DNA of 64,000 nucleotides. Origin: Paralithodes platypus (Eukaryota; Arthropoda; Malacostraca; Decapoda; Lithodidae). The stretch spans positions 44,056,846-44,120,845 of the forward strand of contig CM064480.1 in assembly GCA_032716605.1 (NCBI GenBank). Direction: 5' to 3'. The notes under the pieces were generated by a model, which ran no database searches, was not told where the DNA came from, and worked only from the letters and a program-made list of their open reading frames with translations. Both the position numbers and the translations under genes were made by a program. Shown one piece after another: positions 9,465 through 19,450 of the stretch. The number at the start of each line of letters is the position of its first letter. Positions within the stretch are counted from its first letter, which is position 1.

Positions 9465-9676
9465 CCCCTACAGTACCAGGGACGTCCCTTTTATCATATT
9501 CTGGCAACTACTAGACGATTTAATTCAGCTTAGGAAGGACCTCTAGCAATAATAAGGCTTCAAACTAATCTCAACCAACCTTTTTAACAACCACCAATCC
9601 TTCCCAAGCTGCATAATATCGTCTAAATATAGCTAGAATACAATATAACCCACGTCGCTGGTACTCAAAGGGTTAA
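9461..9676. mobile_element. TTAA-C element
   Basis: Shares TTAA 9461-9464 with the preceding copy and ends at TTAA 9673-9676. A further degenerate C arm follows to about 9775. Confidence 0.8.
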
Positions 9677-9775
9677 GAAGGGTTCATTGAAATAGTCATG
9701 ACTCTCATCATTCCCACAGGTCCCTCCTGAACTATATCAAATCGTCTAATGGTAGCCAGAATAGACTGTGGCAGC

Positions 9776-9859
9776 CAACTATTGGCCAACATTTTAAAAT
9801 ATCAAACTATTTGGGCTCAACATGAAGGAGAAGGAGATCTAGTAAAAGCACCCCCTTAA
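9776..9859 (+). mobile_element. TTAA-B element, 3' remnant
   Basis: Only the GGGCTCAACATGAAGGAGAA end and the terminal CCCCC-TTAA remain; the TTAA (9856-9859) is shared with the next A element. Confidence 0.5.
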
Positions 9860-10241
9860 GGGAGCCCACCTCGCTTTTTTTCTCTTTTTCTCCCTCTTTC
9901 TTTGGCTTGTATCCATTCGGTCCCATTCGGCAACCTGTTTTAAGACGTTTACCCCCATTCAGGTGTCAATATTTTCCTGGCGAGCGGTAGCGAGCCAGCA
10001 TATATATATTTTTACTTTGACAGCAAAGCTAAATTTGTACATTTTTCGATAGAAAAATGTCTCCGGCGAAGCCGGATTTCTTCATATAATGCTGGTTCGC
10101 TATCGCTCGCCAGGAAGAAATCGACACCTGGATGGGGATAAACGTCTTTAAACAGTTGGCTGAATGGGGCCGAATGGATACAAGCCAGAGAAAGAGACAA
10201 AAAGAGAGAAAGATAAAAAAAAAGCCGGTGACCCTCCTTAA
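9856..10241 (-). mobile_element. TTAA-A element, full length
   Basis: Reverse-oriented A copy between TTAA 9856-9859 (GGGAGCCCACCTCGC) and TTAA 10238-10241. Core hairpins and both GGCGAGCG arms are present. The following 10242-10507 holds only a CT/CA-rich microsatellite (10372-10422). Confidence 0.8.
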
Positions 10242-10507
10242 AAGCCTACCAGCAATAGGTCACGTCCATGATCGTCAGCATATAATATAATGAAATAGGA
10301 TGACTCAATTATTATTTCCTAAAGCTTCCGGTGATCTGGAAATGACTAAACTTGGTGCAATATGAACTCTCTCTCTCACACACTCATACTCATACATACA
10401 CTCACACACTCACACACACAAGCTGATGACAGACTCGGTAGAAAGGTCAGGGAAATCCCCGAAATATATCCTGTGCGACACTATACCTCACGTCACGTCC
10501 GATGTCC

Positions 10508-10719
10508 TTAACCCCTTATGTACCGACGACGTCTTTTTAATTATATTATTGCTAATTTAGACGATTTTGTGCAGTTTAAAAAGGATCTGTGGTAGTAAAC
10601 ATTGTTAAGTGAGATAGTTCGAAGCCTGCTACTTGCTGGAGGCCTTTTTTAACTTAATATAATCGTCTAACAGTAGCCAGAATAAAGTTTAAATGACGGC
10701 CCGGTAATGAAGGGGTTAA
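10508..10719. mobile_element. TTAA-C element
   Basis: Between TTAA 10508-10511 and TTAA 10716-10719, with CCCCTTATGTACCGACG and CGGTAATGAAGGGG ends. The right TTAA is shared with the next B element. Confidence 0.8.
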
Positions 10720-11055
10720 TGTAGTTTTTACAGACCCCCTTCTCCCTCGTGTTTAGCCCCATTAGTTTTGAGATTTTAAGACGTTCTCACCATTAGTTTG
10801 GCGATTTTAAGACCTTTCACCCCATTTGTTTGTCAATATAAGGACTTTCCGTGTCATTTAGGTGTCGATTTTTTCCTGGCGAGCAATAGTGAGCCTGAAA
10901 TTTAAGAGGAACTGGCCTAATTCGGCCAGGAAATGTTTGCTATTGAAAATGTACAAATTTATCTTGAAGAAGGGGCTTGGTGGTGGTTTTCTTGAGCTTG
11001 ATAGAGGTGAAGGGAGGAAACAAAACAATAATAAACAAATGAGCAAATAAATACG
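10716..11055 (-). mobile_element. TTAA-B element
   Basis: Reverse B copy starting at the shared TTAA. It has the 31-bp modules, then the GCGAGC module and hairpins. The far terminus is degraded into AT-rich sequence and touches the next B copy. Confidence 0.7.
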
Positions 11056-11374
11056 GGGTTATTTAGTTTGTTCCCTGGACCTCCATCAAGCTTAAAATTA
11101 CACCCCCTTGAGTCCCTTTCAAGATAAATTTGTACATTTTTCGGTAGAAAAATGTCCCGGCCGAAGGCCGTTTCCTCTTAAATTACAGGCTCGCTATCGC
11201 TCGCCTGGATAAAATCGACACCTGAATGGCACGAAAGGTCTTAAAATGGGGTGAACGTTCTTAAAATCGCCAAACTAACGGGGCGAACGTTTTATAATAT
11301 CAAAAGCAATGGGGCTAAACATAAGGGAGAAAGGGGTCAAGAAAAAAATCCCTCAAGTGGAAATCTCCCCTTAA
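11056..11374 (+). mobile_element. TTAA-B element
   Basis: Forward copy with a good core and right end AAATCTCCCC-TTAA (11371-11374). Its left terminus is lost, so with the preceding copy it forms a tail-to-tail inverted pair. Confidence 0.75.
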
Positions 11375-11397
11375 AGCCCGAATACTAATGTACATAG

Positions 11398-11993
11398 TCT
11401 ATTGTTTTCCAGCTGAGGGTAAATTGCCATGTTACTCTCCTTGTTACTCAGCTATAAGGTGGATTTTTAGCGAAATATATTGTAAATTATGAAAACATGG
11501 CATTAAGGGGGGTGATCTGCTTTTTGTTATTTCTGTCCTTTTCTCTCTTTCTCTGGCTTGTATCCATTCGGCCCCATTCAGCCAACTATTATAAGACGTT
11601 TATCCCCATCTAGGTGTCGATTTCTTCCTGGCGAGCGATAGCGAGCCAGCATTAATGAAGAAATCCGGCTTCGCCGGAGAAATTTTTCTATCGAAAAATC
11701 TACAAATTTAGCCTGCTGTCAAACAAAAATAAAAAATATGCTGGCTCGCTACCGCTCACCAGTAAAAAATTGACACGTGGATGGGGATAAACGTCTTAAA
11801 ACAGTAGGCTGAATGGGGTCAAATGGATACAAGCCAGAGAAAGATAGAAAAGGACAGAACAAAAACAGGTCACCTCCCTTAATACGACACAGCAATAGTA
11901 GTTTGAGATTTGTCCATTAAGCATCGAAATATCAGCAACTAAGGGATTCAATTTATCATCAGCTGGAAAAAAAGAGACTATATCATGTTTAAT
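11398..11993. mobile_element. MITE-F copy split by an A element
   Basis: Left arm TTTTCCAGCTGAGGGTAAATTG, right arm CAATTTATCATCAGCTGG. The A element at 11503-11882 interrupts it at an internal TTAA. Confidence 0.6.
11503..11882 (+). mobile_element. TTAA-A element, full length
   Basis: From TTAA 11503-11506 (GGGGGGTGATCTGC) to TTAA 11879-11882. Nested inside MITE-F, with a TTAA on both sides as expected for target duplication. Confidence 0.85.
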
Positions 11994-12395
11994 TTCAGCT
12001 CATGGTAAATTGCCATGTCCTATCCTAAACCCTTTGAGTACCAGCGACGTGTTATATTTTATTATGGCTATATTTAGACGATACTATTATACAGCTTGAG
12101 AAGGATCTGTGGTCGTTAAAAGGGCTGGTTGAGATAGTTTACAGTCTTATTATTGCTCGAGGGCCTTCCTAAGCTGAATAAAATCGTCTAATAGTTGCCA
12201 GAATACGATGGAAAGGACGTCCCTGGTCCTGAATGGGTTAATTACTCGGCTATTACGAATATCTTGAAGAAATTTAGGTTGTTAATTATGAAAACTTGGT
12301 ATATTTATGATGCAGAGACCCAATAGCTTCCTTTTGGGTCCCATCAAGTAACGAAAAAATCAGCAACTAAAGTGTATTCAAACTAACGTGGGCAG
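11976..12395. mobile_element. MITE-F copy split by a C element
   Basis: Left arm TTTCAGCTCATGGTAAATTG then the C copy at 12027-12241, then F sequence resumes with ATATCTTGAAGAAATTTAGG and AATCAGCAACTAAAG. The right terminus is degraded. Confidence 0.5.
12027..12241. mobile_element. TTAA-C element nested in MITE-F
   Basis: Starts CTAAACCCTTTGAGTACCAG, so the left TTAA is mutated, and ends GAATGGG-TTAA 12238-12241. Confidence 0.75.
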
Positions 12396-12474
12396 AAATC
12401 GGTAACGCTTCCTAATTGCTATTCTTCCTATATATATACCGCCTTTCTAAACTGCTCGTGTGACGCTGCTTCGA

Positions 12475-12699
12475 TTAACCCCTTCTGTACCGACGATGTT
12501 TTTTGTTTACATTGTCTTCTTGCTATATTTAGACGATTTTGTGCAGTTTAAGAAAGATCTGGGGTAGGTAGTACAAAGGGTTAAGTGAGATAGATCGAAG
12601 CCTGTTTATTTGCCGGAGGCCCTTTTTTAACTGACTAAAATCGTCTAATAGTAGTCAGAATAAAGTTAAAAACAACGTTATCGGTACGGAAGGGGTTAA
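12475..12699. mobile_element. TTAA-C element
   Basis: Between TTAA 12475-12478 and TTAA 12696-12699. Ends CCCCTTCTGTACCGACGAT and TCGGTACGGAAGGGG. Confidence 0.8.
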
Positions 12700-12766
12700 A
12701 TATTGTCTATACAAATGTGAAGCAAGGCAGCATTACCAATTTCTGCAACGTTAATTTGAATACCCT

Positions 12767-13152
12767 TTAAGGGGGGTGACCTGTTTTTGTTCTGTCCTTT
12801 TCTATCTTTCTCTGGCTTGTATCCATTTGGCCCCATTCAGCCTACTGTTTTAAGACGTTTATCCCCATCCAGGTGTCAATTTTTTACTGGTGAGCGGTAG
12901 CGAGCCAGCATATATTTTATTTTTGTTTGACAGCAAGCTAAATTTGTAAATTTTTCGATAGAAAAATGTCTCCGGCAAAGCCGGATTTCTTCATATAATG
13001 CTGGCTCGCTATCGCTCACCAGGAAGAAATCGACACCTAGATGGGGATAATCGTCTTAAAATAGTTGGCTGAATGGGGCCGAATGGATACAAGCCAGAGA
13101 GAAAGAGTGAAAAGGACAGAAATAACAAAAAGCAGGTCACCCCCCTATTTAA
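12767..13152 (+). mobile_element. TTAA-A element, full length
   Basis: From TTAA 12767-12770 to TTAA 13149-13152. The right TTAA is shared with a C element. First member of the A-C-B chain that runs to 13689. Confidence 0.85.
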
Positions 13153-13357
13153 TCTATTCTGTACTGGCGACGTCTGTTAAATATTATTTTGGCTATAATT
13201 GGACGATATTGTGCTGGAAGGATCTGTGGTAGTAAAAATGGTTCAGGGAGATAGTTCGAAGTTGTTAATGGCTGGTGGCCCTTTTTAAACTGACTAAAAT
13301 CGTCTAATAGTAGCCAGAGTACAGTTACAAAGACGGCCGTGGTACTGAATGGATTAA
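13149..13357. mobile_element. TTAA-C element in A-C-B chain
   Basis: Starts TTAATCTATTCTGTACTGGC and ends GGTACTGAATGGATTAA. Shares one TTAA with the A element on its left and one with the B element on its right. Confidence 0.75.
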
Positions 13358-13689
13358 GGGGAGATTTCCACTTGAGGGATTTTTTTCTTTACCCCTTTCT
13401 CTCTCATGTTTAGCCCCATTGCTATTGAGATTTTAAGATGTTTGCCCCTTTAGTTTGGCGATTTTAAGAACTTTCACCCCATTTATGTAACTTTTAAGAC
13501 CTTTCGTGCCATTTAGGTGTCGATTTTTTCCTGGCGAGCGATAGCGAGCCTGTAATTTAAGAAGAACCGGCCTTCGGCCGGGACATTTTTCTACCGAAAA
13601 TTTTACAAATTTATCTTGAAATGGGGTCAAGGGGGTGTAATTTCAAGCTTGATGGAAATCTAGGAAACACACTAAAAACTTCCCCTTAA
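13354..13689 (-). mobile_element. TTAA-B element in A-C-B chain
   Basis: From TTAA 13354-13357 (GGGGAGATTTCC) to ACTTCCCC-TTAA 13686-13689. Complete hairpin core. Immediately after it lies a MITE-F arm (CAATTTACCTGCAACTGGG). Confidence 0.8.
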
Positions 13690-13737
13690 GATATTCAATT
13701 TACCTGCAACTGGGAAAAAAACGACTATTGGAATGTT

Positions 13738-14156
13738 CGGAGATGGGTTGGTTTTCTGGTCCCTCTTCTCCCTCATGTTTAGCCCCATTCGTTTTCAGAT
13801 CTTAAGATGCTCGCCCCATTAGTTTGTCGATTTTAAGACCTTTCGCCTTATTTCTTTGTCAATATTAAGACCTTTCGTGCTATCTAGGTGTCGATTTATT
13901 TTCTGGCGAACGATAGTGAGCCTGTAATTTTGGAAGAACCGGCCTTTGGCCGAGAAATTTTTCTACCTAAAAATGTACATATTAATCTAGAAGGGTGATC
14001 TAATTGATGTTCTTTTCAGTTTGATGGAGGTCTAGGGAGGAAACTAAAAAAATAAAAATAAATACATGAAATAAATACATGAAATAAATACATGAAATAA
14101 ATACATGAAATAAATACATGAAATAATCGACCAAAATATAAACCATTCCCCTTTAA
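13738..14156 (-). mobile_element. TTAA-B element with 13-bp expansion
   Basis: Reverse B copy with core hairpins. Near its right end (about 14045-14126) an AAATAAATACATG unit is repeated about six times. Right boundary TTAA 14153-14156. Confidence 0.7.
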
Positions 14157-14440
14157 TTTACTATTATTAATATTTTGTTTTCTTCCCTAGACCTCCATCA
14201 TCCTTAAAAAATACCCCGAAGACCCCGCTTCAAGATAAATTTGAGAATTATTCTTTAGAAAAATATATCTTAAATTGCGGGCTTGCTATCACTCGCCAGG
14301 AACAAATCGACGCCTAAATGGCACAAAAGGTGTTACAATCGTCAAGCTGATGGGGCGAATGTCTTAAAATCTCAAAACTAATGGAGCTTAACATGAGGGA
14401 GAAGGGGGTCCAGAAAACCACTCTTTACTGGGAAAAGCTC
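14157..14440 (+). mobile_element. TTAA-B element, degenerate
   Basis: Starts from the shared TTAA. Landmarks are CCCTAGACCTCCATC, GCTATCACTCGCCAGG and ATGAGGGAGAAGGGGGTCC. The CCGGCC hairpin is deleted and the right TTAA is not recognisable. Confidence 0.6.
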
Positions 14441-14461
14441 CACTCTAGTTTGATCACGTAA

Positions 14462-14847
14462 TTAAGGGGGGTGACCTGCTTTTTGTTATTTCTGTCCTGT
14501 TCTCTCTTTCTCTGGCTTGTATCCATTCGGCCCCATTCAGCCAACTATTTTAAGACGTTTATCCCCATCTACAGTAGGCGTCGATTTCTTCCTGGCGAGC
14601 GATAGCGAGCCAGCATTATATAAAGAAATCCGGCTTCGCCGGAGAAATTTTTCTATCGAAAAATGTACAAATTTAGCCTGCTGTCTAACAAAAAATAAAA
14701 ATATGCTGGCTCGCTACCGCTCACCAGTAAGAAATTGACACCTGGATGGGGATAAACGTCTTAAAACAGTAGGCTGAATGGGGCCAAATGGATAAAAGCC
14801 AGAGAAAGATAGAAAAGGACAGAACAAAAACAGGTCACCCCCCTTAA
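14462..14847 (+). mobile_element. TTAA-A element, full length
   Basis: Between TTAA 14462-14465 and TTAA 14844-14847. Very similar to the copies at 11503 and 12767, suggesting fairly recent spread of this subgroup. Confidence 0.85.
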
Positions 14848-15022
14848 GCTAGATATGTGGGGTCTAGCCTAACATAGCTTCTGATGGGGTGATACAACCC
14901 AGAGACAATAGGTAAAGTAGCATTTATTTACATGTTAAGGTAATAATCAGTACATGAGTAACTAGTTTAATGTATTGTCCTATATTGAGCGGTACTTGAA
15001 AAGTAGACAGAATGGATAAAAA

Positions 15023-15140
15023 ACACCATCTGAGGAAGAGCACTTTATTGACAACGTTTCGCAGATAGCTTCATCATAGAGTGACCTGATGAAGCTATCT
15101 GAGAAATGTTGTCAATAAAGTGCTCCTCCTCAGATGGTGT
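15023..15140. mobile_element. Inverted Penelope-type remnant
   Basis: Two inverted arms (15023-15076 and 15087-15140) with a 10-bp spacer, each carrying TTGTCAATAAAGTGCTC. Each arm has the order TGATGA, short stem, GAAA, GTTGTC, which is the hammerhead layout known from Penelope-like pseudo-LTRs. The plus arm has CTGATGA but GAAAT; the minus arm has GAAAC but ATGATGA. Confidence 0.5.
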
Positions 15141-15149
15141 TTATTATCT

Positions 15150-16600
15150 ATTGTCCTATACTTTCAATTATGACTCATTTTTAGAAGATATTTATATATA
15201 TGTTATTTCTATAAAATAACCTGGTGTCTTAAATAATGTAATAAAATGTATCGTATTTTGTGTCCACAGTCAATATTATTACTCTACTATCCTGCAATGC
15301 AGTCTGGTTCGCAGAAGGATTCGTCTAGAGTCGAACTTCTGAAGTTAAGACCATAAAAATACGACGATGAAAATAGTCTGCGAAAAGACAGATCTATTGG
15401 TTAATGTTACGTATTATAAGTTACAGTGAAGAGCATTAATGGCAACGCACCCATATGACTCAGTGTCTAACGCAAATGATACAATACAACACATAATTAT
15501 AACCCAGCTGCTTCAGAGCTTGACTTTAACCCTTTCATCGCGGTGAGCTCTATAGAAAAGCATAAGGTCTGATGCGGACTTTCCCGCTATTTTTGCTCAA
15601 TACATGTCACCCTAGCACCATATCCATAGGCTTGACTGTAATAACCAAGTTCACATGGAAAGATCAGGTTGAATTCTCCCTATAAAGTCTACTTCATTCA
15701 TTCAGAGGTCTCCTGGCTTTCATAATAATGAACGAAACTTGTCTTGTTTACAGCGAGTGATCGGTCACCGGAGTATGCGTAGGAGTTAATCACTCTCTCT
15801 CTCTCTCTCTTTTGTAATTTCACACTATTAAATATATATATAAAAAAATATATTTTGTATAGCCTATATTTATATTTGATAGTGACATAACTTGAAAGTA
15901 AAGACGATAATAGGGTTGGGTGGTGGCTGATAACTACCCGTGTTAGATGGAGGAGCAATAATGGTTTGGTGGATTCACAGGTATGCCGCCACGGTAGCCT
16001 TGTCCGTTTCCTCGTCATTAATGTGTGACTTTAAACTCATGACACAGGGACAAGTGGCTTAATTCTTCACTTTTGGTAATGCACAATATTAACGAAAATT
16101 AGGGGACGGTGTGAAACAAGCTGTGTCAAAATATCATACTGATCCAACTGTTTGTTAATAAGTTATTCCCGAAAAACGATGCCACACGGCCTCTGAAACC
16201 CATGGTAGATCCTTATTTAACTATTACCCAATATAATTTGAAAGCAACTGCTGGGTAGGGACAACATTTCTCGACAAGTTCAGAAAAAAACAGCAATCAC
16301 AAACTAGCAAGTAACATGGCAAAATTGTTTTAAGACAACCAATTATAATGAGTTATACATCCACTATATATTATCTATTTAATTATCTCTAAATATATGT
16401 CAACCAAATAATACAAATAGATATCATTTACATATGCTTACACTACTTTTTCCTTCGACAATCAGATGGACCAAGGATATGACTAAGAATTAAACCTCCA
16501 TAACATAACTTTGTATTAGCAGATTTTTATTATTATCTAGATGTATCAAGTTAACAAAATGTTCACCCGATGACATCTTTGACCAACTATCCTACCTACC
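15150..16600. other. No recognisable gene
   Basis: AT-rich DNA with a CT microsatellite at about 15793-15812. A 106-codon minus frame at 15698-16018 has no domain I recognise and is not called. Confidence 0.5.
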
Positions 16601-16606
16601 ACAGTA

Positions 16607-16815
16607 GTTTGATATTTTTCATCTGACAATAAATTGCCATGTCCCAATCTTGACTGTAAAACAATTACGCAGATTTTGTAGCAAAATATATTGTTTCCTA
16701 CGAAAACTGGTAATGATATGATACAAATATATAGTACTCCAATATTTTTACATTAAATATTGATAAATCAGCTGCTAAGGGATTTCAATTTACTGTCATC
16801 TGATATCAAATTTAT
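16607..16815. mobile_element. MITE-F copy
   Basis: Left AATTGCCATGTCCCAAT and right AATCAGCTGCTAAGGGATTT match the interior of the other F copies. It lies directly at the 3' end of bZIP-like gene 2 and may supply part of its 3' UTR. Confidence 0.5.
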
Positions 16816-16821
16816 CATAGG

Positions 16822-17760
16822 TTACTGTGTGTCCATGTAGTGCTCAAGGGCATCTACTTGTTGACGCTTTAAGAGAATATCCTGTCTAAGTACGCTTATC
16901 TCCTTGTTGGTCTCTGCCAGGACGCTGTTTAGCTCCTGTGTTACTTGATCCCCCTTTTGCCTGTAGCGGTGTTCTCTAACAGCTCGTAGCCTCCTCTTCT
17001 CCAATTGGGGATCCTGCTGGGGCTGCCACTGGTACACTTTTGTCGTGTGCTGCCGACGAGGCCTTCTACCGTAGTTCATGTCTGCTTCTGTTGTTTCTTT
17101 ACCGTCGGGTAATGTCACTGCTGAGGTCATGTCTGCTGTTCTGCATTGCTCGTATGTTGTGCTTGTACTTGCCCCACTACATAAGAGTTCTGTTGATACA
17201 CTCTCTCTGCCACCTTCCCACACATCAACATTTCCTTGCATCTTCCAATAAGAGGTGTTGTCAACTGTTTCCAATGTGTCAGCAGTCTGTGTCTGCCAAG
17301 TGTCCCCTCTCTGAGCTGCTGTGACATCTCCCCACCTGTGTGATGAGTCAGTATTGTCAACAGCTCGCAAGGGACCAGAAACCAGTCCATCCCCTAGAGA
17401 CAGTTGAAATAGGCTGGAAGTGCCTGTGGCTATGGAGGGCTGTGAGTGTGTGGGATAATCTGACAGGCTGGAGGAGGCTGTGGTAGTGTTGGGATGTTGG
17501 AGAGTGACATAATCTGACAGGCTGGAAGAGGCTGTGGATGTGTACGGTGGACTGGTTAGACACTCTGAGGCAGTATCAGAAGAACGAGGTACAGTGTGGC
17601 GGACGGTATTAGAATACGATTGCATAGAGTATCCACTCAATGTAAAATCAGATGCTTGGGTACTCGCATCATTATCTCCCATAAATGTTTTCTGATTTTC
17701 TCCTTCTTGAAACATTACAGATGTACACATAACCAGAGAGGTCAAAAATGGAGACAGCAA
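16822..17760 (-). CDS. bZIP-like protein, paralogue 2
   Basis: A 312-aa intact minus-strand frame. The N-terminal two thirds are Ser/Thr-rich with repeats around TASSSLSDY. A WGDVTAAQ motif near the middle parallels WGDVTVMD in paralogue 1. Residues about 230-270 form the basic stretch (RRPRRQHTTKVYQWQPQQDP, then LEKRRLRAVREHRYRQK). The zipper has Leu, Ile, Ile and Val at seven-residue steps and the shared ending KRQQVDALE. The first ATG gives MLSPFLTSL; a TTTCTTTCAG acceptor-like site lies just upstream on the coding strand, so an upstream exon and a different start are possible. A transcription factor role is inferred from the domain layout only. Confidence 0.65.
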   Translation of the reverse strand: MLSPFLTSLVMCTSVMFQEGENQKTFMGDNDASTQASDFTLSGYSMQSYSNTVRHTVPRSSDTASECLTSPPYTSTASSSLSDYVTLQHPNTTTASSSLSDYPTHSQPSIATGTSSLFQLSLGDGLVSGPLRAVDNTDSSHRWGDVTAAQRGDTWQTQTADTLETVDNTSYWKMQGNVDVWEGGRESVSTELLCSGASTSTTYEQCRTADMTSAVTLPDGKETTEADMNYGRRPRRQHTTKVYQWQPQQDPQLEKRRLRAVREHRYRQKGDQVTQELNSVLAETNKEISVLRQDILLKRQQVDALEHYMDTQ

Positions 17761-17819
17761 ACTCCTTCAGTGTTTCTGAAAGAAAGTGTGAAGCATTACA
17801 ACGCTGTTAGAGTATAAAT

Positions 17820-18141
17820 TGTGTGCAGAGTTAAATAAATGGGAATGGATTTTCCAGAGCTCCATAAATACTGTATGAAGTAAGCCATCAATGAAATGGA
17901 TATACTATACAGTATATAGATTGTCTGGTATATCAGCCTCGCATTCTAACCTTATTTTAGGACATTGCCAAGTAACAGTAGGATATTAGATTCACCTTAA
18001 AAATGGTTATATGGTACAAGTAACATGTGGATAATATACTTTAGGAAATATATTCACTGTTCTTTTAAACTGCTAGCCCAATAATTATAGATTCATCAGA
18101 GGCTTGGTTATGATATCAGTCAACAAAAACAGTCATAATTA

Positions 18142-18172
<31 letters not shown>

Positions 18173-18476
18173 TTACTCAGGCCCAATCCCCACTTTTCCT
18201 ATTTCTATTTTGTTTAGGAAAAGTGGGGATTGGGCCTGAATAATTATAGATAGATTATATAATTATATAACTATAAATATAATCATATACTGTAGTTGCA
18301 TAGTAATCTTACAAACTTTATATATAATGTAATAATGTTATGAAATGTGGGTAAGATCATTCATTCAAATTATCACTATGATCATTATATTTGAGTAGCA
18401 ACCATAGTACTAGTTTTGTTTTCATTCATGATTTTCGGCGTTACTCGTAGAAATCAAATTCGGATACTCTATAATC
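17820..18476. other. Intergenic, with ATCT microsatellite and hairpin
   Basis: An (ATCT)n tract lies at about 18147-18172. At 18177-18199 and 18217-18239 there is a perfect 23-bp inverted repeat with a 17-nt loop (starting TCAGGCCCAATCCCC). The arm resembles LINE tails at 33649 and 45277, so it looks like two LINE tails joined head to head. Confidence 0.7.
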
Positions 18477-18548
18477 TTAAAGGGGGGGGGGGGGGTGTTC
18501 TGGAACCCCATGTCCTTCATGCTTAGCCCCATTAGTTTTGAGATATAA
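18477..18548 (-). mobile_element. TTAA-B terminus remnant
   Basis: A poly-G extended TTAAAGGGG end followed by the B landmark TTAGCCCCATTAGTTTTGAG; the rest is missing. Confidence 0.5.
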
Positions 18549-18554
18549 TTCGTT

Positions 18555-18714
18555 AGTCCGCACTCATTCATAATATTATGTTCAGTTTTGGTATCCATAG
18601 TATAAAAAGAATATTGAAAAACTGGAGAGAGTGCAGCGGCGAATAACCAAGATGATTCCCAAACTAAGAAATAAACTATATGAAGAGTGGTTAATGGAAT
18701 TACATCTGTGTAGC
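18555..18714 (+). pseudogene. LINE RT fragment (CR1-like)
   Basis: The plus strand encodes LERVQRRITKMIPKLRNKLY and then EEWLMELHL, a conserved segment near the C-terminus of CR1-type reverse transcriptases. It is cut by the A-element remnant at 18715. Confidence 0.7.
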
Positions 18715-18866
18715 TTAAGTGGGGTCACCGTTTTTTTTTTTCTCTCCTTTTCTCTCTTTCCCTGGCTTTTATCCTTTCGGCCCCGTTCAGCCAACTGTTT
18801 TAAGACGTTTATCCCCATCCAGGTGTCGATTTCTTCCTGGCGAGCGATAGCGAGCCAGCATTGTAT
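18715..18866 (+). mobile_element. TTAA-A element, 5' half only
   Basis: TTAA 18715-18718 then GTGGGGTCACCG through to GCGAGCCAGCATTGTATGG; the rest is lost. Downstream 18867-19090 contains an imperfect inverted repeat (GCAAATGGGCTG and CAGCCCATTTGC) and similarity to the right flank of the 45-bp minisatellite. Confidence 0.65.
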
Positions 18867-19137
18867 GGAGCAAATGGGCTGAAAATGTCTACACGTATTC
18901 CCTAGATGACTCTTCCCAAATGACAGACATATTAGCTCAATTACTGGGGTCATTATAGGGCTCGAGATATTAGTAGCCTCTATAATGTGAAAAACTATCA
19001 GAGTAAACAAAGGAATATTTCTACCATTTTGAGAGAGTCAGCCGGGGAATACGTGTGGAAATGTACAGCCCATTTGCTCTGGCCCTTTTTGAGTTACAGA
19101 GGTTAGGTTTCACGATTTTTGGCCTACTTATGATATA

Positions 19138-19215
19138 CACTTGACAGCGTAATGCATAATGGCGCGGAATCTCGGTGTGAGTATCCTAGGTTCTAGTCCT
19201 TGGAGTGCCACATGT
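19138..19215 (+). mobile_element. tRNA-like SINE head, weak
   Basis: AGGTTCTAGTCCTTGGAGTG resembles a tRNA T-arm and B box at the right distance from a D-arm-like region. No acceptor pairing and no body were identified. Confidence 0.3.
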
Positions 19216-19313
19216 ATTTGTTGATTTCATTAATTGAGTTTAGAAGTGAATTTGGTTGATGAAAAAAAATATATATATAATATGGACTAGTCACCAGAGC
19301 AAAGAAATTCTCC

Positions 19314-19450
19314 TTAAGGGGAGGCAGTTGGTTTGTCAAGTCCTCCTCCTCCCTCATGTTTAGCCCTATTAGTTATGAGATTTCAAGACATTTGCCCCAT
19401 TAGTTTGGCGATATTCAGACTTTTTGCCCCATTTCTTTGCCGATATTAAC
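19314..19450 (-). mobile_element. TTAA-B element, partial
   Basis: Begins TTAAGGGGAGGCAGTTGG and continues through three 31-bp modules; truncated at ATATTAACCCTCCCAC. The next stretch to 20640 has no gene I can support and includes a (TA)n run at about 20527-20595. Confidence 0.65.
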
